DNA of 64,000 nucleotides from Lucinisca nassula (Eukaryota; Mollusca; Bivalvia; Lucinida; Lucinidae): NCBI GenBank assembly GCA_963580285.1, contig OY757010.1, positions 217,044,204 to 217,108,203 of the forward strand, read 5' to 3'. Shown piece by piece: positions 10,248 to 19,040 of this stretch (position 1 is its first letter; each line of letters starts with the position of its first letter). The notes under the pieces were generated by a model. It saw only the letters and a program-made list of their open reading frames with translations, ran no database searches and was not told where the DNA came from. The position numbers and the translations under genes were made by a program.

Positions 10248-13200
10248 TTTTGCAGCACATACCGACATGTACATCATACGACTCGCTATGTCACCTGGCT
10301 TACAATATTACAGAGAAAGGAATTGGACAGATTTTCAACACTCACTCCCAAATTTGTCGCTGTCCTGGCGGCTTAAAGTGCCCTGTAAACTGGGAAGACA
10401 TGTCAAATTCATTCATCAGAAGCTTTAGAAGTGATGGTTAGTAAACCTTTCTTTCTATCTTTCTTGTGAATTTCTTTCTTTATTTTTTTTTAATTAATTT
10501 GTATTGCATACCATTTGTAAATAGTAAAATTTCGCTGTTAAGACCAGTTAAAATTAAGACTTATTCTGCTTTAAAAATCATATTTAGAAAGTATCAATTA
10601 ATTATTCGTCGTGTTTTCTTCACCCAGTTTTCTCTGGCATGGGAACCACCTTTGGGACTGTTCAAAAGTGGTCTTAAAGACCACTTTTGAACAGTCTCAA
10701 AGATGATCTTAATGTAGGAATTTTACTGTATTTGGTTCAGCATTATGTAGTGATGTACTTTTTTTCGATGAAGACAAAATGGTGCGATGCGAAATTCCTT
10801 TATTGTGCTTCTGCACTGACACCATGACTAATGCTCAATAGTTTGAACTGTCCCTAACTCGCTTAAAGTTTGATAATCCCAAAAGTTATGTTTATTGGAC
10901 ATAGTCAAAACCATTTAGATCATATCGAGCCCCTCAGTTTTTTTTTTCTGTTTTTTTTTTTTCATATTTTATGAATTGAGGTTTTACGTCCCCGTCAATT
11001 CTATTTAGGTCATTTTGGAGACGTTGAAGCCCCGCCGCCCAAACAAACCAATAGGGTTTATATGCAGGGGCAGTCTGACTCGCACCACTTTGCCCGGGCA
11101 GGCGTGGACCTAAGTGGTTTACCAGTACTGAGCGATCGAAGTTCTCCTGTATCACAAATTATCTTCCTTTATAATTAAGATTATGCCGTTCCCAGTAGCC
11201 TTATAAACAAAAATTGAGCCAGCGCACGACAAAACCTGCAATAAGACATGTGTGCCCACCGAAGACTCAGATCAGCCTACGCATCCATATAGTCTAACCA
11301 GAGACTTATCTTGCTGCATGAAGGAGCACTGAGCCCTTAGCTATCCTTAGAACGCACAACGAAGACTCTGATCAGACTGCGCGAATGCGCAGGCTGATCT
11401 GAGACTTCGTTGGGCGCACATGTCTTATTGTAGGTTTTGTCATGCGCTGACTCAATTAATATATAACAAAAATGTGACTGTCCTGTTAAATAATTGCAGA
11501 TGAAGAAATGCAGGTGAAGGTGAGTTACTGTAAGATGAATGTCCCTGAGAAGAAATGTCGACAGAACGAGCCCGCGGTAATACTCAGAGGACGAGGTCCT
11601 TTCCAGTTCGAAGTCTTCCAGGACTTTAGATGTAAATGTAACCGACCCCTATACGCCCACCAGTCATGGCGAGATGGACCCTACGACTACTTTGTCTACA
11701 GCTGTGGAAAGGTAGAGTGACTTAAAACTGCTCTTAACTTTTATCTATGGAGCTTCACAAATAAATGAACATTTTCAAGAGCTCATCACCTTGTCATAAG
11801 CTCCTTGGCATTTCATAAAAGCTTTCGCCGAATTTCTAATTTCGTTATGATAATATGACGGTTCTGTCTAGCATATTGGTTCTTTGTCAAGGACGCAGAT
11901 ATAACGTTTCAAGACGTTGCTACATCAAGTCACGAGCGCGTATTGCGAGTGAATTGTCTACTTACAACTGACTTATTACTAAACAGACCTCACACTGCAG
12001 CTGATCTGTTTCGAGTCTAACACCCTAAAAATTTACAATAATTTTGTTGCATCACGAAAACACGCCTATATAATTTTGACTTCCTTGAAATCCACTTTTA
12101 TATAGTGTAAACCTCGGGTTTACATGGGTAAACCTTATTTTGCTTATTTCTGCTCCAAGACATACACTGTGGGTAATCGTTACAACCTCCTCATTGCGGC
12201 GGTTCTAACGAGCATCGACAATCTATGTTTGCAGTATAAATAAGGAAACCTTTACGGATTTTCATCAGAAAAGTATCCATTTTGGACGTGTGAAAAAAAT
12301 GCACTATGTCGCACAGGTGTGTTATCGTAATGTGAAAGGCAGGCTTGACAGGGTTCCGTTTTGGGTCACCCTTGTAGTAGCCTTGAAAACAAAACTGTGG
12401 TATGTTTGCAAACCATTGTAGCAGACTTGCAATCTTGAACGCTAGATGACGTAATCAGTCTGGAAAGTAGTATACTTCTTATGAACTCTCTATTTATGTT
12501 TTTAGCTCACCTATGGTGAGCATTTGTGATCGGTCAATGTCCGTCGTCTCTCGTGTGTCATTCGTCGTGCGTCATACGGCGTCAACAATTTGCTTTAAAT
12601 GCTAACTCCCCCTAAACCCTTGGACCAATTTAAAATAAACTTCTTTGTTTTACTTCTACTTTTCATAGCAATGTTGCTTAGGTGACCCTCTGTCAAAATA
12701 GCTAAAATTGTTTCGCTCCAGTTAACAAGATGGTCGCCAGAGCTAAAAATAGAAAAACCTTTAAACGATGACTCCCCCTATACCTTTGGGCCAAATTAAT
12801 AATAATAATAAAATAACAGAAAAATAATAATCGACCTTATTTATAGATAATAATTGACCTTATTTATAGAGGGTAACTAATCTCCCATGTGGCCCTCTTT
12901 CCCATTACTAAGCAATGTGGATAAAGTCTCTTGCTCAAGGAAACAACACTTGGCGCTTGTGGGTATCGGCTACCTTTCGATCTCAAATCGGATGCTTTAC
13001 CACTGCATCACAGCGCTTCATACAACCTAAGATCATTGCTTAGGTGACCCTCTACCAAACTAGCTAAAACGATTCCGCTCCGGTGAGCAAAATTGCTGCC
13101 TGAAAAACGTCAATTCCTACGACCCTCTTGGGCCAATTTCAATGAAATTTCATTGCAATGTTGCTTAGGTGACCCTCTATCAAAATAGCTAAAATCTTTT

Positions 13201-16200
13201 TGCTTCAATGAAAAAGATGACCACCAGAGCTTTAAATAGAAAGATATTAAACGACAACTTCTCTTAAACACTTTGACCAATTTCATTCAACCTTCATAAG
13301 AATATTGCGTAGGTAACCCTCTATTCAAATAGCAAAAACGGTTCCGCTCCGATGAACAAGATGGCCACCTGAGCTAAAACTAGAAAAACGTCGATAATTT
13401 GTATTAAATGTCAACTCCTCCGATTCCAATTAAACTTTATGGCAATGTTGCTTAGGTGACCATATACCGAAATAGTTAAGAGTTTTTCGCTCAAACGAAC
13501 ACGATGGCCGCCAGAGCTAAAAATATAAAAATCTTTTAACGACAATTCCTCCAATGCCCTGGGGCGAATTTCATTCCAACTGTTCGCCCCCGCCCATAGG
13601 GGCTTTAAGAAATATATGGACTGCATGATGCTTCCACGCAGAGCTGAATCCAGCCCGCACACTAGTACTGGTAAACCGCTTAGAGGATCTAAGCCTGTCC
13701 AGAAACGGCGGTGCGAGGCGGACCGTCCACCCTATTGGTTTCACTGGACGACAGGTCTTGAGATGTCATTTCATCTCAATGTCGGGTAAAAGTCCAACAA
13801 AATTGGAAGCAACGTCTCCAAAATGACCTTTACAGTGTTGACGGGGACGTTAAACCTCAAATCAAACAAACAAACAAATCATTCCAACTTCATAAGAATG
13901 TTGCATAAGTAAGTCTCCACCAAAATAGCTAAACCGGTTCCGCTCCTATAACGAAATGGCCACCAGAGCTAAAAATACAAAACGTCAACAATTTGCTTTA
14001 AATGCAAACTCCTCCGAAACCTTGGGCCAATTTCAAAGAAACTTTATAGCAATCTTGCTTAGGCGACCCTCTACCAAAATAACTAAAATCATTCCGCTCC
14101 ATTTAACACGGTGACCAACAGAGTTAAAAATAGACCACACCTTTAAATGGCAACTCTTCCTATACCAATCAATCAATCAATCAAATTTATTCACTTAAGC
14201 ATATACATACAAACAAATAAGTGAAGAATGGCATGAAAGTGAATTACTGGATGGTTCAACATAAATATCATATCATCATATACAACACAGAACAGAACGC
14301 TACACACAGGTGTCATATAAGCATGATAAGATAAAGAAATAACTGGCACGACTTATCAAATTCCAGCTGGTAGCAAACGCGTATCAACGTCGCATCAGCG
14401 TCGCGAGAAGACATTGCATCAACGCCCATTGCGACGCCGCTCAGACGTCGTCTGCCCGACAAGTTTGCTACGATCTGATACCGGTGAAGTTACTAAGATA
14501 GTGCCCATCGTTGTTGGCAAAAATCGTTGCTGGCCTACGGACCACTCAAGTTTTTCCCTTATTTCGAGTCAACCATTAGTCCGAAACCGGAGTACCCGGA
14601 GAAAAATCACATAAGCCTTGGTGTCTCACATTCAGGTCTGCTTACGAGTCAGCAATCTGAAGATGTTAAGGCTGTCGAAAAGGCGGGAAGATTGATCTCT
14701 TCAATACTACCAATAATAATAATAATAACTTAAGGTAAACAGACATCACGAAAACGAAAACACGCCTATACAGATTTAACCCCCTTAAACCCCACCTTTA
14801 TGTGGTAAAACTGGGGTTTGCAGGGGTGTGCATTATTCTTCCCATTTCCACCCATAAGCAGAGGCCGTAGGTACCAGTTAGAACCGCCTCGTCGAGGCTG
14901 TTCCAACGAGTTTCCACAACCCATCCTCAAATAAGAAAAATATCGATTTTTTTCATCTGAAAATTTTCATTTTTCGGTGGTAAAATTTACAATGTATTTG
15001 TATAGGCGTGCCTTCGTAATGGTATTACGGCAACAAAAAAAAGAAAGATTTGTTGCTCCAATGAGCCCGTCCTCTATCTCCGTATTACACCGTTTGGCCA
15101 GTTTCGTCCACACTTCATAGGAATGTTGCTTACAAGCCCCAAAATCGCTTCTGCTCAGATGAACGAGATTGCCGCGGGAACTAAAAATAGAATAATCTTT
15201 AAACGACATTTCCTCCTACATCCTTAGCCCAATTTCATTTAAACTTTATCGGAATGTTGCTTAGGTGACGCTCTAGCAAAATTGCTAAAATGGTTCCGCA
15301 TGAGCTAAAAATAGAAAAACGTCAACAGTTTGCTTTAACCCATTTGGTACCGGAAATCCCAAAACGGGTACCAGGCCCAGATCAGACGCCTCAGAACGCG
15401 GCGTTTGATCAGGGCCTACACTGCTTGCAAAATGTTAACCCATTTTCCCGAATAAATATTTGAACAAAACCCAAACTTACACCCCTAAATTTCGAAATGG
15501 ACTCCTCCCATATATAAGGAAGAAGATTCCATTCGGTACAAAAGGGTTAAAGGCCAACTCCTCCATAACCCTTCGGCCAATTTCAATCAAACTTCATAGC
15601 AATGTTGCTTAGGTGACCCTCTACCGCAATAGCTAAAACGTTTACACTCCAATATACAAGATTATCACCCGAGCTAAAATATGTTAAACATCATTAAAAG
15701 GCAACCCCTCGTATACTATAGGCCAACTACGATGAACAAAATGACCGACTAAACTAGAGAAATTTTTAAACGACTACTCCTACTGTGACAATTTCATTCT
15801 TTCAGAAGCTATGTGTGATCTTGAAATCAAGTGAGCGATTCAGGGCTATCTTGGACCTCTTGTCTTAATTTTTGCCTTGTGGAAACGGTTGATATCGTCA
15901 TGTTATTAATTATATTTCTGAAACATGATCTCGTTTTCTAAAAACAAGCTTTTAGAAAAGTGCCTTTTAACCAGTGCATTGCATTTGATTTTATATGAGA
16001 AACTTAACAAATTATATACGGGCGTTTGTCAACACAGGTGGTTTATTAATTTTCTATAAAATAGAAGTGAAGGCAATGATCAGGAATCGATACAATTAAC
16101 CTACAGCTCCAAGGGAAAGAAACACAAACATGAAACAACAGACTCTAATGGAAACATCAATAGCGGAAATCTGCATTAAAGATGCCAGGTAATCTGGTTG

Positions 16201-17263
16201 ATTCTTACATTTGAGCAGACAAATAAGAACACTATTGACAGCTTCCCAAACAAATTCTTCAAATACACGTGCAGCCAATAAAGGAGCTAGACAATGATTT
16301 CTAGCATGAAACTTTCCCGTGATCTTCTGTGCGTGTTTGTGAGCAGAACATGCTCTGGTGAGACTGTGTTTATATCTTTTATAGAACATTTCATTACGAA
16401 AACACGCCTATACAAATACGTTGTAACTTTACCACATAAAACGAAAATTTTATAATGAAAAATTGTTTTTTGTTTTTTTTTTCTTATTTCTGCTCAAAAT
16501 ATAGATTGTGCGTACTTGTTAGAACCGCCTCATCGAGGCGGTTCTAACGAGTACCCACAATCTATATTTTAGAACAGAAATAATAGAAATAAGTTTAATC
16601 CCTGTAAACCCAAGTTTTACTATATAAAACTGGGGTTCAAAGGGCTCAAGATGCTTCCACGCAGAGCTGAAACCGACCGCACACGTGTACTGGTAAACCG
16701 CTTAGAGGATCTAAGCAAGCCAAGGTAAAGCGATGCGAGTGGGTCCGTCCATGCTTATAAACCCTATTGGTTTCATTGGGCGACAGGGCATGAGATGTAA
16801 TTTCATCTCAATGTCGGGTAAAAGTCCCACAAAATTGGAAGCAGCGTCTCAAAAATGACCTATACAGTGCTGACGGAGACTTTAAACCTTAAGTAAAATA
16901 AACAAAAAGCATGGGGGTCAAATTTATATAGGCGTGTTTTCGTGATGGTTTTGATAGGTACCGTGTTCTCATTGACTTTTTCATCTTCTGTTTCAACAGG
17001 CTCGGTGTTCATTCAACAGACATCCAGAAAGACAATGTACACAAGTAACATACATTGGCGAGGAGAATTACCAGCATGACTATTTGTGTAGATGTAAATG
17101 GCACGAACAGTGTAAAGGCAATACATTGCCCACAGCCAAGAACCCTGTCACATATAATGTCTGTCAGTCAATGTACCATGTCGGTTCAGTGAGGACGAAA
17201 CACAGACAGCACATTCGACCCAAGTTCAATAGGCGGAAAAGACACTCTAAAAAGAATACTTGA
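8427..17263 (+). CDS. gene A: secreted 16-cysteine three-module protein (4 coding exons)
   Basis: Join of 8427-8549, 10256-10436, 11500-11711 and 17000-17263 gives 780 nt, a 259-residue protein. Exon 1 gives a signal peptide; exons 2-4 each give one cysteine module (5, 5 and 6 Cys). All introns begin GT and end AG, with phases 0, 1, 0. The product should be exported and disulfide-bonded. It has one N-glycosylation sequon (NIT in module 1) and a strongly basic C-terminal tail (RPKFNRRKRHSKK), which could bind acidic polysaccharide or be cleaved at basic sites. The paralogue, gene B, lies 19 kb downstream on the same strand. I do not recognise the family securely; multi-Cys families annotated in invertebrates as scoloptoxin(11)-like are one candidate to compare, a weak suggestion from memory. 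A structural, hormone-like or immune role is equally open. 5' UTR exons, if any, are not visible. Confidence 0.85.
8574..8794. mobile_element. piggyBac-like MITE in gene A intron 1
   Basis: Flanked by TTAA at 8570-8573 and 8795-8798. Left end CCCATTAAGTACC, right end decayed GGTAAAGAAAGAG. It contains a strong hairpin, CTGATCAGACGCCGCGTT / GCGGCGTCTGATCAG (about 8625-8662). It starts only 24 bases downstream of the exon 1 donor. The homologous copy at 15339-15546 is better preserved. Confidence 0.7.
8930..9000 (+). repeat. short dispersed repeat end (TTTGGTGTCTCTGATGGGAG unit)
   Basis: Matches only the terminal ~70 bp of the 9065-9505 family, beginning at TTTGGTGTCTCTGATGGGAG. Similar isolated units are at 46027-46091 and 60440-60513. 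Confidence 0.6.
9065..9505 (+). repeat. dispersed repeat, long form
   Basis: Best plus-strand copy of the family also seen at 7226, 47750 and 57765. In order: GCGACTGAAATAAGGGCGAGG-like head, CGTAAAATCGATTTAAGCAC, poly(C)/(CA)n tract at about 9180-9210, GGAATTCGTTTCACTGACCG, TATGGCTTGTCTTTG, TTTGGTGTCTCTGATGGGAG, ending CCTGATCATTGCC. No coding capacity. Mechanism unknown; copies of very different length share the right end. Confidence 0.75.
9700..9956. other. spacer in gene A intron 1 with TGTC/TTTG simple repeats
   Basis: Short (TGTC)n and (TTTG)n runs at about 9750-9810; otherwise unrecognised. No exon features. Confidence 0.4.
9957..10154. mobile_element. hairpin MITE copy, left end missing
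   Basis: Contains the central hairpin (GTTAGAACCGCCTCGG / CCGAGGCGGTTCTTACG) and the right end GGCGTTTTTTCGTGATG; the left terminus is absent. It lies in gene A intron 1, just upstream of the exon 2 acceptor. Confidence 0.8.
10188..10250. repeat. (ATTT)n microsatellite at gene A exon 2 acceptor
   Basis: About 15 ATTT units end immediately before TTTTGCAG|C. The T-rich repeat therefore occupies the place of the polypyrimidine tract of this acceptor. Confidence 0.95.
10256..10436 (+). CDS. gene A exon 2 (cysteine module 1)
   Basis: Acceptor TTTTGCAG|CAC, donor GATG|GTTAGT; 181 nt, phase 0 in and 1 out. It encodes a module with C-x6-C (CTSYDSLC), the sequon AYNIT, then C-R-C-P-G-G-L-K-C-P and a Trp six residues after the last Cys (W-E-D). 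Gene B exon 2 has the same Cys spacing, an equivalent sequon and C-R-C-x5-C-P-V-x-W. Confidence 0.88.
10522..10729. mobile_element. MITE with AGTAAAATT...AATTTTACT ends and CAAAAGTGGTCTT hairpin
   Basis: Inverted ends AGTAAAATT and GGAATTTTACTG, plus a central stem GACTGTTCAAAAGTGGTCTT / AAGACCACTTTTGAACAGTC. Two more copies are at 25963-26171 and 63737-63941. No open frame of note. Lies in gene A intron 2. Confidence 0.85.
10972..11137 (-). mobile_element. 300-bp SINE-like repeat, partial minus copy
   Basis: Shows the tail block (GAGGTTTTACGTCCCCGTCAA) and the ACCAATAGGGTTTATATGCA block on this strand; the head end is truncated near the GGTTTACCAGTACTG segment. Confidence 0.75.
11216..11453. 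mobile_element. MITE with 43-bp inverted ends and AATT duplication
   Basis: Left end GAGCCAGCGCACGACAAAAC and right end reverse-complementary over about 43 bp with four mismatches. AATT flanks both sides (11212-11215, 11454-11457). An internal hairpin carries CTGATCAGACTGCGCG / GCGCAGGCTGATCTG. Non-coding, in gene A intron 2, ending 46 bp before exon 3. Confidence 0.85.
11500..11711 (+). CDS. gene A exon 3 (cysteine module 2)
   Basis: Acceptor TAATTGCAG|AT, donor AAAG|GTAGAG; 212 nt, phase 1 in and 0 out. It carries Y-C-x8-C, then PAVILRG, [21 protein letters not shown], ending YSCGK. Gene B exon 3 is also 212 nt and about two-thirds identical by eye, the best-conserved module of the pair. 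Confidence 0.92.
12050..12332. mobile_element. hairpin MITE copy with hybrid ends
   Basis: Left end is type A (CATCACGAAAACACGCC) while the right end is type B (GCACTATGTCGCACAGGTG ... TATCGTAATG). The central hairpin is partly decayed. It suggests recombination or exchange between the two terminal subtypes. Confidence 0.8.
12815..13020 (-). mobile_element. tRNA-like SINE, minus copy
   Basis: On the minus strand the 5' part resembles a tRNA: GATGCAGTGGTAAAGCAT as A-box region and GAGATCGAAAGGTAG as B-box region. The segment AAGCAATGTGGATAAAGTCTC recurs at 59085-59218 next to the second decayed LINE. The edges are approximate. Confidence 0.6.
13584..13877 (+). mobile_element. 300-bp SINE-like repeat, plus copy
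   Basis: Near full-length copy from CCCGCCCATAGGGGCTTTAA to GGGGACGTTAAACCTCAAATC with an (AAAC)n tail, inserted in the pearl-like core repeats. Confidence 0.88.
14164..14743. mobile_element. LINE 3' tail-like block and unrecognised inserted sequence
   Basis: 14164-14350 read on the minus strand ends AAATTTGATTGATTGATTG, a typical short-tandem tail of a truncated LINE. 14360-14460 is a GC-rich CGTCGCATCAGCG-type stretch of unknown origin. 14560-14700 shares ACCGGAGTACCCGGAGAAAA with 24470-24500. All this interrupts the surrounding core repeats. Confidence 0.5.
14744..15021. mobile_element. hairpin MITE copy, type A
   Basis: From CATCACGAAAAC (with a small local duplication, AAAACGAAAACACGCC) to GCGTGCCTTCGTAATG; central hairpin decayed (AGAACCGCCTCGTCGAGG). 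In gene A intron 3. Confidence 0.85.
15339..15546. mobile_element. piggyBac-like MITE with TTAA target duplication
   Basis: Element CCCATTTGGTACCGG ... CGGTACAAAAGGG, flanked by TTAA at 15335-15338 and 15547-15550. It interrupts the core repeat at TTTGCTTTAA, which is uninterrupted in sibling units (TTTGCTTTAAATGC at about 12590 and 13990), giving an internal empty-site comparison. Central hairpin is GATCAGACGCC / GGCGTTTGATC. Confidence 0.85.
16068..16150 (-). repeat. short dispersed repeat end, minus copy
   Basis: GGCAATGATCAGGAATCGAT followed by AATTAACCTACAGCTCC is the reverse complement of the right end of the 9065-9505 family. Confidence 0.65.
16392..16947. mobile_element. hairpin MITE copy, type A, interrupted by a SINE
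   Basis: Left end CATTACGAAAACACGCC, perfect-type central hairpin at about 16505-16565, right end TATAGGCGTGTTTTCGTGATG at 16927-16947. A 300-bp SINE copy sits between the two halves (16651-16910), so the MITE is older than that SINE. It ends about 50 bp upstream of gene A exon 4. Confidence 0.88.
16651..16910 (+). mobile_element. 300-bp SINE-like repeat, 5'-truncated, nested in MITE
   Basis: Begins at ATGCTTCCACGCAGAGCTG, lacking the GGGGCTTGAAGAA head, and ends with the GACTTTAAACCTTAAGTAAA tail. 5' truncation fits retroposition. Confidence 0.85.
17000..17263 (+). CDS. gene A exon 4 (cysteine module 3, basic tail, stop)
   Basis: Acceptor TTTCAACAG|GCT; 264 nt including TGA at 17261-17263, phase 0. 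It encodes R-C-x9-C, then L-C-R-C-K-W-H-E-Q-C and a final V-C-Q-S, followed by a tail of about 30 residues rich in Lys, Arg and His. Gene B exon 4 starts PRC and has the same C-R-C-x5-C spacing but lacks the long basic tail. This difference is the main divergence between the two proteins. Confidence 0.88.
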   Translation, partial: ARCSFNRHPERQCTQVTYIGEENYQHDYLCRCKWHEQCKGNTLPTAKNPVTYNVCQSMYHVGSVRTKHRQHIRPKFNRRKRHSKKNT

Positions 17264-17268
17264 ATAAA
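17263..17268 (+). terminator. candidate polyadenylation signal AATAAA overlapping gene A stop
   Basis: TGAATAAAATG: the last base of the stop codon is the first base of AATAAA. If used, cleavage would fall 10-30 bp downstream, giving a very short 3' UTR. No transcript evidence available. Confidence 0.5.
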
Positions 17269-17532
17269 ATGACCTGTTTTGAGACAGTTTTCTATGTCAA
17301 GTTAAGGTCCTTTCAGCGAAGCTTGGTTATGTTTAGTTTCAGTGAAATGAAGAACGACCTTCTGTTGTTCGCAAAATTGCGGATGAAGTGGATGATTATT
17401 GTTTACTGTGAACACGAGGACCTGCTTAAACAATCCGGGGAAGATTGTCTTTGAGTTACGGTTATTTTGTTGGTTGATGATCATCACCCGAGCCAAAGCT
17501 TTCGTTGTGTCGCTTGCACTTCATTAAATAAT

Positions 17533-17915
17533 ACTGGCGCTGCTTCATTTACGAGCGTTCAGCGATTATGAATATACGCAGATGCAACGTTCGTCGTCCG
17601 ACAGAACCTCTGAGCAGTCTTTACAACATTCCATATGTAAGCACCACCCCCCCCCCACACACACACACACACACAGTAAGGCATAAAACAAGATGTACAT
17701 CAACACACAAACACAGAAAGCAACGCTTTTTGGCGGTAAGCAGAAAAAAAATCGCCGGATTTCAACTCAGGAGTTTACGAACATTCAGCCTCCCCCCTCA
17801 ATTCCAATACAGATTCCCACAATCTTTATGTCAACGTTGATTCACCGTTTAGCCAACGCTGTGTGCCATCTGCGTATATTCATAATCGCTGAATGCTCGT
17901 AAATGGAGACCAAGC
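17533..17915. mobile_element. inverted-repeat element with ~50-bp arms
   Basis: Left arm (about 17533-17587) contains ATTTACGAGCGTTCAGCGAT and ATGAATATACGCAGATG; the right arm (about 17864-17915) is its reverse complement with few mismatches. The interior has poly(C)/(CA)n at 17647-17675 and no gene. Probably a MITE or foldback; target duplication not resolved. Confidence 0.65.
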
Positions 17916-18263
17916 AGCCCCGGTATGATTTAAGGAAGAGGAAGCGACAAAACGAAAGTGAAAGTAAACATTGATTCACTTGTTGCCGACACGAATACAC
18001 GGGTTTCATGAAACTAACAGATAATAGACGTTTCCGAGCTGTCAATCATGAGCGCTGTTTCATCCAATCGAAAAAATCGATTTTATTTAGTGCCGCTGTG
18101 TTGGTCACTAACGGCCATTTTCTCCCACAAACAAAGAAAAGCGGTAGTTGGGAAGGGCATTTCAGGATAATGGGGTTGTGTGGGAAGTTTATTATTAGGA
18201 CTGTCAAACAATTGTTATGTTGTAGTACGGCAATATTGAGATAAATATGTACATGTATATATG

Positions 18264-18566
18264 ATGGCCCCCGCCCATCGGGGCTTGAAGAAATAGATGG
18301 GTTGCATGATGATTCCACGCAGAGCTGAAACCGACCCGCACACGACTACTGGTGAACCGCTTAGAGGAACTCAGCCTGTCCAGGAAAAGCGGTGCGAGTC
18401 GGCCCGTCAGTGCTAATTAACCCTATTGGTTTCATTGGGCGGCAGGGCTTGAGATGTCATTTCATCTCAAGGTCGGATAAAAGTCCCACAAAATTGGAAA
18501 CAACGTCTCCAAAATGATCTGTACATTGTTGACGGGAAAGTTAAACCTCAAATCAAACAAACAAAC
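18264..18566 (+). mobile_element. 300-bp SINE-like repeat, full-length plus copy
   Basis: From GGCCCCCGCCCATCGGGGCTTGAAG (only described here by its ends: GCCCATCGGGGCTTG) to GTTAAACCTCAAATC and an (AAAC)n tail. All internal landmark blocks are present. Confidence 0.88.
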
Positions 18567-18589
18567 ATGTATATGTGTATATACATATA

Positions 18590-18760
18590 GAGTGCATACG
18601 TGACCGGTCTAACTGCTCCGGGCCTTTTGGCCTGGTCGTTGTGTCACTCGCTTTGTAACCCCAGGTAGTGGGTTCAGTCCCCGGTCGGAGCTCGACTGGA
18701 TTTTTCTTAACAGATTTTTCCTCCTCCTGCTACAATGGTGCCTGGTGCCACGATGATAAC
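18590..18760 (+). mobile_element. tRNA-derived SINE, copy 1 of a close pair
   Basis: TRNA-like 5' part with GTGGGTTCAGTCCCCGGTC as B-box region, followed by GACTGGATTTTTCTTAACAG. The next copy, 18893-19040, repeats the same order (CGCTTTGTAACCC, GTGGGTTCAATCCCCGGTCG, GACTGGAGTTTT). The pair lies in direct orientation about 300 bp apart. Confidence 0.6.
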
Positions 18761-18892
18761 CGTTTGAGCCCAGGGGTGGGGCAGATGCGGCCGAGTCAAA
18801 AGAAGCTGGAAATGTGATATTATTACATTGTATCTCCTAAACATTTGAAACAAATGCCTCTCTGTAGAATATAGTAGTACGACCTTAATAAA

Positions 18893-19040
18893 TATCCATA
18901 TAGAGCGCATAACTGACTGATCTGGTTTGTCCGGGCCTGGTGGTTTTGCGCTCGCTTTGTAACCCTAGTTTCGTGGGTTCAATCCCCGGTCGGGGCACTC
19001 GACTGGAGTTTTATTTTTAATTACAGATTTTTCTCCCCAG
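18893..19040 (+). mobile_element. tRNA-derived SINE, copy 2
   Basis: Same family as 18590-18760; B-box region GGTTCAATCCCCGG is closer to a real tRNA T-arm here. Not a functional tRNA gene: no cloverleaf acceptor pairing is evident. Confidence 0.6.

Larger units (their letters stand above)
12503..15865 (+). mobile_element. pearl-like element with ~165-bp degenerate core repeats and four nested insertions
   Basis: Head TTAGCTCACCTATGGTGAGC followed by a CGTC-rich stretch (12535-12585). Then come repeated units containing TTGCTTAGGTGACCCTCTA, ATAGCTAAAA, CCACCAGAGCTAAAAATAGA and TTTGCTTTAAATGC. It ends GTGAGCGATTCAGGGC ... CTCTTG. Two other elements in the window (41439-44773 plus, 30740-31556 minus) share the head and the CCTCTTG end but have unrelated cores. 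Nested: tRNA-like SINE (12815-13020), 300-bp SINE (13584-13877), a block from 14164 to about 15040 with a MITE, and a TTAA MITE (15339-15546). Non-coding, in gene A intron 3. Confidence 0.75.

Noticed and set aside
18893..19040. Functional tRNA gene
   Set aside because: Good B-box but no closed acceptor stem, and a second diverged copy with the same 3' extension shows it is a SINE.
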